A stretch of DNA of 64,000 bases from Bacillota bacterium (GTDB taxonomy: Bacteria > Bacillota > Clostridia > Acetivibrionales > DSM-1351): assembly GCA_023416275.1 (NCBI GenBank), contig JAEZIB010000182.1:15637-79636 (forward strand), in the 5' to 3' direction. The notes under the pieces are model-generated. The model was not told the origin of the DNA, searched no databases, and worked only from the letters and a program-made list of their open reading frames with translations. This document shows, in pieces, positions 9,352-16,368 of this stretch. A program made the position numbers and the translations under genes. Each line of letters starts with the position of its first letter. Positions within the stretch are counted from its first letter, which is position 1.

Positions 9352-9394
9352 TAATCGTGTTTATAATAAATACAACTAATTTTGGAGGATTAAT

Positions 9395-10303
9395 ATGGGG
9401 TTTTTTGACAAATTAAAAGATGGATTAATGAAAACAAGGAAAAGTATCACAGAAAAGATAGATCAAGTACTTGTGTCATTTGGTAAGGTTGATGAGGAAT
9501 TATTTGATGAGCTTGAGGAAATTCTAATAACATCTGATATTGGTATTGACACTACACTGAAGATAATTGCAAGCTTAAAGGAAAAGGTTCGTGAAAGAAA
9601 AATCATTGACGCAATGAAGGTAAAGGACTTATTGAAGGAAGAACTTAAGGAAATACTAGAGTCTGGAGATAATAGTCTAAAATTAGATACTAAGCCATCA
9701 GTTATTATAGTAATTGGTGTAAATGGAGTAGGAAAGACTACCTCAATAGGCAAAATTGCAAACTACTATAAGAGTCAAGGAAAAAAAGTATTGCTTGCGG
9801 CAGGTGATACCTTCAGAGCTGCAGCAATAGATCAGTTAGAAATATGGGCAGATAGAGTTGGGGTAGAAATAATTGAGCAGAAGGAAGGCTCAGACCCTGC
9901 TGCCGTAGTATTTGATGCTGCACAGGCTGCAAAGTCAAGAAAAGCCGATTTACTTATTTGTGATACAGCAGGTAGATTGCATACAAAGAAAAATCTTATG
10001 GAAGAATTAAAAAAAGTTTCAAGAGTTTTGGATAGAGAGTTGCCAGGAGCAGACAGAGAAACATTGCTAGTACTAGATGCAACTACAGGGCAAAACGCTA
10101 TTTCACAAGCAAAAACTTTTAGTGAAACAGCAGATATTACAGGTATAGTGCTCACTAAGCTCGATGGTACAGCAAAAGGTGGAATTGTAATTGCAATAAA
10201 ATCAGAACTTGATATACCTGTAAAGCTAATTGGTGTGGGAGAGCAGTTAGACGATTTGCAGAGATTCAATGCGTCAGAGTTTGTAGAAGCATTATTTTCA
10301 TAG
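9395..10303 (+). CDS. ftsY: Signal recognition particle receptor FtsY
   Basis: A 302-residue SRP receptor GTPase that docks Ffh-ribosome complexes at the membrane. It has a short N-terminal N domain (MGFFDKLKDGLMKTRKSITE) without the long acidic A domain of E. coli FtsY, as in many Gram-positives. G domain: G1 GVNGVGKTT (108-116), GDTFRAAAIDQL, G3 DTAGRLHTKKNLMEEL, G4 TKLDGTAKGG. The C-terminus SEFVEALFS is typical. GGAGGATT precedes the ATG. Probably co-transcribed with smc. Its partner ffh is in the window at 24.8 kb. The TAG stop forms part of the inverted repeat of the structured element that follows. Confidence 0.97.
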   Translation: MGFFDKLKDGLMKTRKSITEKIDQVLVSFGKVDEELFDELEEILITSDIGIDTTLKIIASLKEKVRERKIIDAMKVKDLLKEELKEILESGDNSLKLDTKPSVIIVIGVNGVGKTTSIGKIANYYKSQGKKVLLAAGDTFRAAAIDQLEIWADRVGVEIIEQKEGSDPAAVVFDAAQAAKSRKADLLICDTAGRLHTKKNLMEELKKVSRVLDRELPGADRETLLVLDATTGQNAISQAKTFSETADITGIVLTKLDGTAKGGIVIAIKSELDIPVKLIGVGEQLDDLQRFNASEFVEALFS

Positions 10304-10460
10304 AGTCAATTACTATCGGCTGAAAGCCGATAGTCTGGGTTTGAGGCTAAAGCCTCCTTAATTAAAACCCTAAACCCCAAACCGCTGAAACCTTAAAATA
10401 AACGCTTGAAAGCACATGTTCGCCTGGAAGGCGAAGGTTTCAACCGTAATTGACTTTATG
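10299..10460. repeat. Multi-hairpin element with terminal inverted repeats
   Basis: CATAGAGTCAATTAC at 10299-10313 pairs with the complement at 10446-10460 (14 of 15). Inside are perfect small hairpins: 10312-10334 (10 bp), 10343-10356 (6 bp), 10404-10413 and 10419-10435 (7 bp). GAAACCTT (10387-10394) pairs with AAGGTTTC (10434-10441). It is a MITE or a structured RNA; the first hairpin may also end ftsY transcription. Confidence 0.65.
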
Positions 10461-10565
10461 ACTAAACACTCTGCAGAAAGAGAATAGACAATGGATAATA
10501 ATACATGTTTATAAATACAAAACGTATAATGTTTCAAAGGCATTATAGTGTGAAGGGAGATAAAA

Positions 10566-13466
10566 ATGATATATGATTATTATAAAGAAAAAGAGAAAAA
10601 ACAACCTAAGGGGAAAATAGCATTATTGGTAATAGCCGTGATTGCTATTATCGCCATTATAGCAGGAAGCTCAATATATATGGAGCTTATACAGCTAAAG
10701 GAATTGAATCAGCAGGCAGATTACACCACTGTTTTTACTAAAAATCTGCTATACAAGGTGATATTCTTTTTTTCAAGCTTTGTAGTTATTTCAGTATTTA
10801 TTTTTATTACTAATGTTGCAGTAATAAAAAATTTAAAAAAGTACTTTGCTAATAACAATTTAGAACCGAGAAAATTAATCAATGTTCCAGTGGCTCTCAT
10901 TATTGGAGTTATAGGTTCATTTTTGGTTAAAAATTTCTTTTACAACAAAGCATTATTGTTTTTGAATTCCATAGATTTCGGAAGAGTAGACCCACAGTTT
11001 GGACAGGATATTGGTTACTATATGTTTCAAAGACCGTTTTACATGTCACTGTTTAGTTTTATATCAAATTTGTGGTTGTTTGTAGTTATTTATTCAGTCG
11101 TATATTATGCAATGGTATTATTTGCAGCATTAGGTCAATCTTTTAACCTGAAAGAGTTCAGGGATAAAAAAATACTTAGACACAACCTGATAAATGTTGC
11201 TATCTTTTTCGTACTTAAAACTATCTCTTACAAATTTCAGAGAGAGGATCTTTTGTTTTCTGCTTTCACAGACACAGGCATAAGTGGTGCAGGCTATTCT
11301 AACACAAATATATGGATTCGGTTTTATACAATTGCGCCTGTAATAGTTTTAGCTATTGTTATTTTGGCAGGCTTTTTTATGTGGAGAGGTAAGCTAAAGA
11401 AAGCTGCCATCTCAATAGCCATATATCCAATTCTTTTTATATTAGTATCAATAGTTTCTACCTTAGTTCAGACAGTTATAGTAAAGCCTAATGAATTTGA
11501 GTATGAGAAGGAATATTTGCAGCATAATATGCTTGAAACAAGAGCTGCATATGGTCTTGATAAAATAAAAACCTTTGATTTTAAAACAATTGAAGACTTA
11601 ACACCAGAAATAATTGAGAGAAATAGAAATACAATTGACAATATTCGAGTAGTTGATTACGCACCAACACTTGAAAGTAACAAACAGCTCCAAAGTAATA
11701 CTAATTTTTACACCTTTAATACAGGTGATATTCTGAACTATACAATTAAGGGTAAGGAAATTCCTGTACTTATTTCAGCAAGAGAAATAAACACATCTAA
11801 GCTGCAAAACCAGAATTTTGTAAATAGAACCTTCAAATATACACATGGCTATGGTGTAGTTGTAAACCCTATTAACACAACAACAGACCAAGGTCAAGTT
11901 GAGTTCTTGGTAAGTGGTCTTAAAATGGATACAGTGGATAAGACCTCTCTTAATATAAAAGAACCAAGAATATACTATGGTGAGCTTACAAACAATTTTG
12001 TCATAGTTAGTTCAAAAGAAGCTGGGAAAGAATCTGAAATTGATTATGATGGAACAGCGGCAACTTATTTTAATCCTAATAACACAGAAGATGGCAAGGA
12101 TGCAGAGAAAATAAAATTAAACCTATTTAATCGAGTATTATTTTCAGCTAAATATATGGATGCAAATTTATTAGTATCAAGTAATATTTCATCTGATTCA
12201 CAAATACTGTTAAATAGAAATGTAGTTGAAAGAGCACAGAAGGGTGTACCTTTCTTAAAGGTTGATTCAGACCCTGCTTTGACAATTACTTCAGATGGAA
12301 GGCTTAAATGGGTTTTAGATGCATATACAGTTTCAAGTAATTATCCATATGCTCAAAACTTTTATACAGATAGTGAAGAGGCAGATTTAAGAGCACTTAA
12401 TGGGATGAACTATATTAGAAATTCTGTCAAGGTGACTGTTGATGCCTATGATGGTAATGTTAAATATTACATTATTGACGAGACTGACCCTATTATTCAA
12501 GCTTATAAAAAGGTTTACCCTGGCGTATTTTCAAAGGAAGCTCTCCCCGAAGATATAGCCTCACATATGAGATATCCTGAAACCTTATTTAAAGTGCAAA
12601 CAGAAGTGCTGAAGAAATATCATTTAGATCCTGATAAGCATGAAAATATATCAACATTTTATACAAATCAGGACTTGTGGTCAATTGCCAAATATCCTGA
12701 TAAAAACAGTCCATCTGGAGTTAAGGAAATAGATTCTTATTACAATATGATTAAGCTTCCCGGTGATTTGGGTACTGAAGAAGAGCTTATATTAATGAGA
12801 CCTTTTACACCTTCTGCTGACAAACATAATATGACGTCATGGCTTGCAGTCAGAAATTCAAAAGATGATTATGGGAAAATGATTTTATTTAACTTCCCTA
12901 AAGACACAAATATACTAGGTCCCGATCAGGTTGAAAACAATATAAATGCAATTAGTGAAATTTCACAAAATCTTACACTATGGGGTCAAGGAAGTTCTAA
13001 GACTTTTAAGGGTAGTTTACTTGTTATACCTATTGAGAATAGTGTTTTGTATGTGGAACCGATATATATACAATCAAATAGTACTTCCTCTATTCCACAA
13101 GTGAAAACCGTTATTGTTGGATATCAGCAGGGTAATGATTTTAAGCATGGTATAGGTGATAATCTTAATGCTGCATTAGCTGATTTGTTTAATGGTTCTG
13201 TAAAAGCTCCTGAAAATAAGTTGCCTACAGTAGATCAAGCAACCGGTGAAATAAAAACGCCTGACGTAGAAGATAAAGACAAGGTTACTACCCCGGAAAC
13301 AAATGGCGACAATGAAGGAAATGTGACTACTCCTCCAACAGATAATGAATCACAAGCGGGTATAGATGGAGCAAAACTAGATGAGCTTCAGAAGAAGCTA
13401 GATGCATTAATGCAGCAGTCAAAAGAAATAAATGATTTGATTGAGAGCTTAAGAAAGAGTAATTAG
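10566..13466 (+). CDS. UPF0182 family membrane protein
   Basis: A 966-residue protein. Roughly the first 310 residues contain about seven hydrophobic helices (for example IALLVIAVIAIIAIIAG, VIFFFSSFVVISVFIFI, APVIVLAIVILAGFFM). A large extracytoplasmic region follows, with motifs seen throughout UPF0182: RAAYGLDKI, HGYGVVVNP, RIYYGELTNNFV, SGRL-like SDGRLKWVLDAYTVSSNYPYAQ, YIRNSVKVTVDAYDG and PSADKHNMTSWLA. The C-terminus is a low-complexity Pro/Asp/Thr linker followed by a short coiled coil. Function is unknown for the family. The start follows GAAGGGAG. A TATAATG/CATTATA inverted repeat (10525-10547) lies just upstream. Confidence 0.9.
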   Translation: MIYDYYKEKEKKQPKGKIALLVIAVIAIIAIIAGSSIYMELIQLKELNQQADYTTVFTKNLLYKVIFFFSSFVVISVFIFITNVAVIKNLKKYFANNNLEPRKLINVPVALIIGVIGSFLVKNFFYNKALLFLNSIDFGRVDPQFGQDIGYYMFQRPFYMSLFSFISNLWLFVVIYSVVYYAMVLFAALGQSFNLKEFRDKKILRHNLINVAIFFVLKTISYKFQREDLLFSAFTDTGISGAGYSNTNIWIRFYTIAPVIVLAIVILAGFFMWRGKLKKAAISIAIYPILFILVSIVSTLVQTVIVKPNEFEYEKEYLQHNMLETRAAYGLDKIKTFDFKTIEDLTPEIIERNRNTIDNIRVVDYAPTLESNKQLQSNTNFYTFNTGDILNYTIKGKEIPVLISAREINTSKLQNQNFVNRTFKYTHGYGVVVNPINTTTDQGQVEFLVSGLKMDTVDKTSLNIKEPRIYYGELTNNFVIVSSKEAGKESEIDYDGTAATYFNPNNTEDGKDAEKIKLNLFNRVLFSAKYMDANLLVSSNISSDSQILLNRNVVERAQKGVPFLKVDSDPALTITSDGRLKWVLDAYTVSSNYPYAQNFYTDSEEADLRALNGMNYIRNSVKVTVDAYDGNVKYYIIDETDPIIQAYKKVYPGVFSKEALPEDIASHMRYPETLFKVQTEVLKKYHLDPDKHENISTFYTNQDLWSIAKYPDKNSPSGVKEIDSYYNMIKLPGDLGTEEELILMRPFTPSADKHNMTSWLAVRNSKDDYGKMILFNFPKDTNILGPDQVENNINAISEISQNLTLWGQGSSKTFKGSLLVIPIENSVLYVEPIYIQSNSTSSIPQVKTVIVGYQQGNDFKHGIGDNLNAALADLFNGSVKAPENKLPTVDQATGEIKTPDVEDKDKVTTPETNGDNEGNVTTPPTDNESQAGIDGAKLDELQKKLDALMQQSKEINDLIESLRKSN

Positions 13467-13498
13467 TTTAATTAGGATAGATTTATTTGTTGATTAAC

Positions 13499-13540
13499 AA
13501 AGTGGAGGGACTATAAAAGTAGATCCTTCCGCTTTTTGTT
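13499..13540 (+). terminator. Rho-independent terminator after the UPF0182 gene
   Basis: AAAGTGGAGGGA (13499-13510) pairs with TCCTTCCGCTTT (13524-13535) with G-U pairs, then TTGTTTT. Confidence 0.8.
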
Positions 13541-13868
13541 TTACTTATATAACCAATAAAGCTATAGTTCTTTCGAGATGTTTTACCAATTGTAGAATAA
13601 CGTAAATGCTAGCTGAGTAAATATTTGTTTTAAAGCAATTGCAATTTTATAAATATTGTATATAATAGTATAAATACCATAAGAACATTGAATAACTTAC
13701 TTTTATTGACATATGTTTTATATAGGTATGCTGTCATATTGCAAACAAAATGCTTTTAGAATAATTTTGAATGTAGGTGATTTGCTTCTATGGAAATATG
13801 AATTATACACAAATGAAGTAATGATTATATTTAATACTTAGACTTTACAGTTAAATAGTAATCTATGA

Positions 13869-13891
13869 ACAGGGCTAAGTCCCGTTTTTTT
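13869..13891 (+). terminator. Orphan short hairpin with U7 tract
   Basis: GGG-CTAAGT-CCC followed by G and seven T lies mid-gap, 250 bp before the ROK gene and 330 bp after the previous terminator. It may end an unannotated small RNA. The rest of 13467-14147 shows no gene to me. Confidence 0.4.
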
Positions 13892-14036
13892 GCATTTGGA
13901 AGTTTGAGTTTATTACTAATACAAAAAAGTATTAGAATTTGTACTTCGTAAGCTTATAATTTAGACTTTACTAGAAAAAAGATTAGAAAAATTATTCAGT
14001 AATAATAAGCCAATAGTAATTGGTATTAATATCTTT

Positions 14037-14067
14037 AAAACATATTGGATTAAATACTATATGTTTT
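14037..14067. promoter_or_regulatory. Inverted repeat upstream of the ROK gene
   Basis: AAAACATAT (14037-14045) and ATATGTTTT (14059-14067) form a 9-bp inverted repeat about 80 bp before the ROK start codon. It is a candidate operator. Confidence 0.35.
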
Positions 14068-14147
14068 AAGACATGGAAGTTAGTATAACTTATATCTTAA
14101 AAATTAAATGAGAAAATAGATTATATAACAAAAAAAGAGGAGTCAAA

Positions 14148-15125
14148 ATGAAATATTATATTGGAGTGGAACTAGGTGTAAGGAATATTGTGGCTGGTAT
14201 ATTGGATAAAAATGGAAAATTAATCCGAAGAGACGTAGTTCCTACGATTAAAGACAGAGCTTTTGAACATATTATAAAAGATATGTGTTCCTTGATTAGC
14301 AAGCTCTTAGAGGATGAGGACATAGAATTAAAAAATATAAAATATATTGGAGTAGGATGCCCTGGTATTATTGACAATTTTAATGGCGTTGTTCTCAAAA
14401 ATTATACTTTAAATTTTAATAATGCGCAGATTAGAAAAGAAAAACAAAAATACTTAAAGCTACCTGTTTTTGTTGAAAATGATGCTAATTGTTGTGCTAT
14501 TGCTGAATACTTGCTTGGAGCTTCTTATGGTACAAGCAGCTCTCTTACAATAAAAGTAGGTGTTGGAATTGGTGGAGGCATTATTATAGATGGCAGCATA
14601 TACAATGGTTTTAATTTTGGAGGAACAGAATTTGGACACATGGTTGTAGAGCATAATGGCAGAGAATGTACATGTGGAAGAAAGGGCTGTTGGGAACAAT
14701 ATGTGTCAGCATCTGCACTTGTTAATCAAACAAAACATTTATTAGCTGCTAATCCTAATTCAATTCTTGCAAATATTGTTAAAGATAACACAACTCAAAT
14801 TACTGAATTGACAATATTTGAGGCTGCTAAAGCAGGGGATGAGGAAGCTAGAAAGATATGCAAAGAGTACATTGACTATTTTTCAGAAGGATTAGCAAAC
14901 ATCGTAAATATACTTATGCCAGAAGTTGTTATTATAGCAGGACCCATAAGTAAACTTGGAAATAGCCTTGTAAATCCCCTCGTTGAAATATTACGTGAAA
15001 GGATTTACGGAAGAGAGATACATTTACCTGAGTTTAAAATGGCTGAAATGGGTACTGCAGGTATAGTAGTGGGAGCAGCAATGTTAGGAGCTTTTAAAAA
15101 TGCAAAATTAGACGATTTGGTTTAA
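14148..15125 (+). CDS. ROK family sugar kinase / regulator-like protein
   Basis: A 325-residue protein starting MKYYIGVELGVRNIVAGILD (phosphate-binding loop of the ASKHA fold). It contains GVGCPGIID, VENDANCCAIAE and VGVGIGGGIIIDG, and the ROK zinc motif CTCGRKGCWEQYVS after GGTEFGHMVV. There is no N-terminal helix-turn-helix, so it belongs to the kinase branch (glucokinase-like) rather than the NagC/XylR repressors. The likely reaction is ATP-dependent phosphorylation of glucose or another hexose; which sugar is not decidable here. No sugar-metabolism neighbours. A GAGGAG Shine-Dalgarno precedes the ATG, and a 9-bp inverted repeat lies upstream. Confidence 0.88.
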   Translation: MKYYIGVELGVRNIVAGILDKNGKLIRRDVVPTIKDRAFEHIIKDMCSLISKLLEDEDIELKNIKYIGVGCPGIIDNFNGVVLKNYTLNFNNAQIRKEKQKYLKLPVFVENDANCCAIAEYLLGASYGTSSSLTIKVGVGIGGGIIIDGSIYNGFNFGGTEFGHMVVEHNGRECTCGRKGCWEQYVSASALVNQTKHLLAANPNSILANIVKDNTTQITELTIFEAAKAGDEEARKICKEYIDYFSEGLANIVNILMPEVVIIAGPISKLGNSLVNPLVEILRERIYGREIHLPEFKMAEMGTAGIVVGAAMLGAFKNAKLDDLV

Positions 15126-15140
15126 GTTTGAAATGTAACT

Positions 15141-15172
15141 ATATTTGCCTTAAAGTAGGCGTGGGAGGTTAG
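15141..15172 (+). promoter_or_regulatory. Leader module B, upstream copy
   Basis: A GCCT-TAAAGT-AGGC hairpin (15147-15160), then GTGGGAGGTTAG. No ATG follows; it runs into module D instead. Confidence 0.6.
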
Positions 15173-15173
15173 C

Positions 15174-15243
15174 AGCTTGAAAATATAATTTGTGCTAACA
15201 TAGTGCAATTTCAAGCCCCAAAAACCACAATGTGGTTTTTGCA
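15174..15243 (+). promoter_or_regulatory. Leader module D (two hairpins, U-run)
   Basis: Hairpin 1: GCTTGAAA (15175-15182) with TTTCAAGC (15209-15216). Hairpin 2: AAAAACCACA (15220-15229) with TGTGGTTTTT (15231-15240). The second ends in five U, so it could be a weak terminator/attenuator ahead of the PC4-like gene. Confidence 0.5.
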
Positions 15244-15283
15244 GTGTTGAGTGGGCAGAGCTTTTCAAAAGTGTTTTTAAACT

Positions 15284-15321
15284 ATAAAATTCGCTCTAAG
15301 CGGGCGTGGGAGGTTAGTATG
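15284..15321 (+). promoter_or_regulatory. Leader module B of the PC4-like gene
   Basis: A GCTC-TAAGC-GGGC hairpin (15293-15305, one U-G pair), then GTGGGAGGTTAGT and the ATG at 15319. Confidence 0.65.
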
Positions 15322-15540
15322 CCTGATTTAAAATATGAAATAACTAAAAGTGTTGGTGTCTTATCAGAAAATGCTAAAGGTTGGGTGAAGGAACTAAATC
15401 TAGTTAGCTGGAATGATAGAACTCCCAAGTATGACATTAGAGAATGGTCTCCAGAACATGATAAAATGGGTAAAGGCGTGACATTATCTCGAGAAGAGCT
15501 TATTGAATTACGGAATTTATTAAATAACCTTGATATCTGA
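15319..15540 (+). CDS. YdbC/PC4-like single-stranded nucleic acid binding protein
   Basis: A 73-residue protein: MPDLKYEITKSVGVLSENAK, then GWVKELNLVSWNDRTPKYDIREWSP and MGKGVTLSREELIELRNLL. This is the YdbC family, bacterial relatives of the eukaryotic PC4 coactivator core, which bind single-stranded DNA or RNA. The conserved W-x-K-E-L-N and KYDIR-W patterns are clear. Its exact role is unknown; transcription or repair has been proposed for the fold. I start it at 15319, directly after the module B Shine-Dalgarno. Translation could extend in frame to 15232, but that stretch is the repeat leader. A long B-D-B leader suggests post-transcriptional control. Confidence 0.85.
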   Translation: MPDLKYEITKSVGVLSENAKGWVKELNLVSWNDRTPKYDIREWSPEHDKMGKGVTLSREELIELRNLLNNLDI

Positions 15541-15615
15541 TAAATTAAACAAATTCTGCAACTTGATAAGACCTGTAAAACTTTTGATTGTGTAATTTGG
15601 ATTAATTCATTTTTT

Positions 15616-15699
15616 AGGCTGTTGCAAAGTATTTAAGTTCTCCACTAGAATGTTAATCAAAACAATATAGTGTAAATAAATACTATTTTGCAACAGCCT
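15616..15699. repeat. MITE-like hairpin, also a candidate terminator
   Basis: AGGCTGTTGCAAA at 15616-15628 and its complement at 15686-15698 extend into a GTATTTA/TAAATAC inner stem. The ends resemble 'GGCTGTTGCAAA' inverted repeats of several transposon families. A T run follows, so it may also terminate the PC4-like gene. Confidence 0.55.
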
Positions 15700-15810
15700 T
15701 TTTCAAGCTACTTTGATTATTAAAACAGTGCTATACCAATTAAATTAAAATGTGGAATCACTTTTTAAATAGCCGCATATGCGTCATTAGTGCAAAGCTA
15801 GCAAATACTA

Positions 15811-15978
15811 TTACTTTTTACTAAAGGATTGACAATCTGTGCATTCAACTTTAGTTGGATTAGATTCATGAGTGCCCACTTGAATCTTTTGTAATGCACA
15901 ATAATCCTCAGTGTCACTATGATATTTGCAGCTAGTAACAGTACATCCAATGCTAGGATTTATATCGTTCATTTTCAT
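15811..15978 (-). CDS. Small DUF1540-like cysteine protein
   Basis: A 55-residue reading frame: MKMNDINPSIGCTVTSCKYH, then SDTEDYCALQKIQVG and VECTDCQSF, ending SKK. Five cysteines (C12, C17, C27, C46, C49) follow the DUF1540 spacing CxxxxC...C...CxxC, a small putative metal-binding domain common in spore formers. A GGAGTG Shine-Dalgarno lies before the ATG on the minus strand, and codon use looks coding. Function is unknown. It is easily missed because of its size. Confidence 0.8.
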   Translation of the reverse strand: MKMNDINPSIGCTVTSCKYHSDTEDYCALQKIQVGTHESNPTKVECTDCQSFSKK

Positions 15979-16067
15979 ATCACTCCAATTCTATTTTATA
16001 ATGATGTAACAGTTATATTATTATTTTTAAGGTTCAAAAATATTCAGTTAATTTTTAATATTTTTTT

Positions 16068-16185
16068 AACGAGGCAAGAAAATGTCCCCCACTTCTATAA
16101 GTAGTGGGCAATGGCTTTGTCTTTCGCCTCGTTGAAACACCGATGCAATGAAATTTTTTTACAATCGAGAAATTTCATTTTGAAT
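16068..16185 (+). repeat. Two-hairpin element C, copy 2
   Basis: AACGAGGC (16068-16075) pairs with GCCTCGTT (16126-16133); inside, CCCACT (16088-16093) pairs with AGTGGG. A second hairpin joins AATGAAATTT (16147-16156) to AAATTTCATT (16170-16179) with a loop ending ACAATCG. The layout matches 5484-5590. Confidence 0.6.
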
Positions 16186-16275
16186 TTAGTCGATATAAAA
16201 ATAGATAACTACAGAAAACCTAATATTATTAATATAAAACCAGCTAAAATCAAATTATAATCAAAAAATACGTTG

Positions 16276-16325
16276 TTGACACTATATGTTTGATAGTGAT
16301 AGTATAATTACACAATATATAGCCG
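16276..16325 (+). promoter_or_regulatory. Tandem NrdR-like boxes and promoter of nrdDG
   Basis: Two 16-bp boxes, ACACTATATGTTTGAT (16279) and ACACAATATATAGCCG (16310), start exactly 31 bp apart, the phasing expected of NrdR sites. TTGACA (16276-16281) overlaps the first; possible -10 sequences are TAGTAT (18-bp spacing) or TATAAT at 16303. Confidence 0.65.
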
Positions 16326-16368
16326 TGGAAAATTATGTAATTATTTTTAGAGGGGTGGCAAAGCCGCA

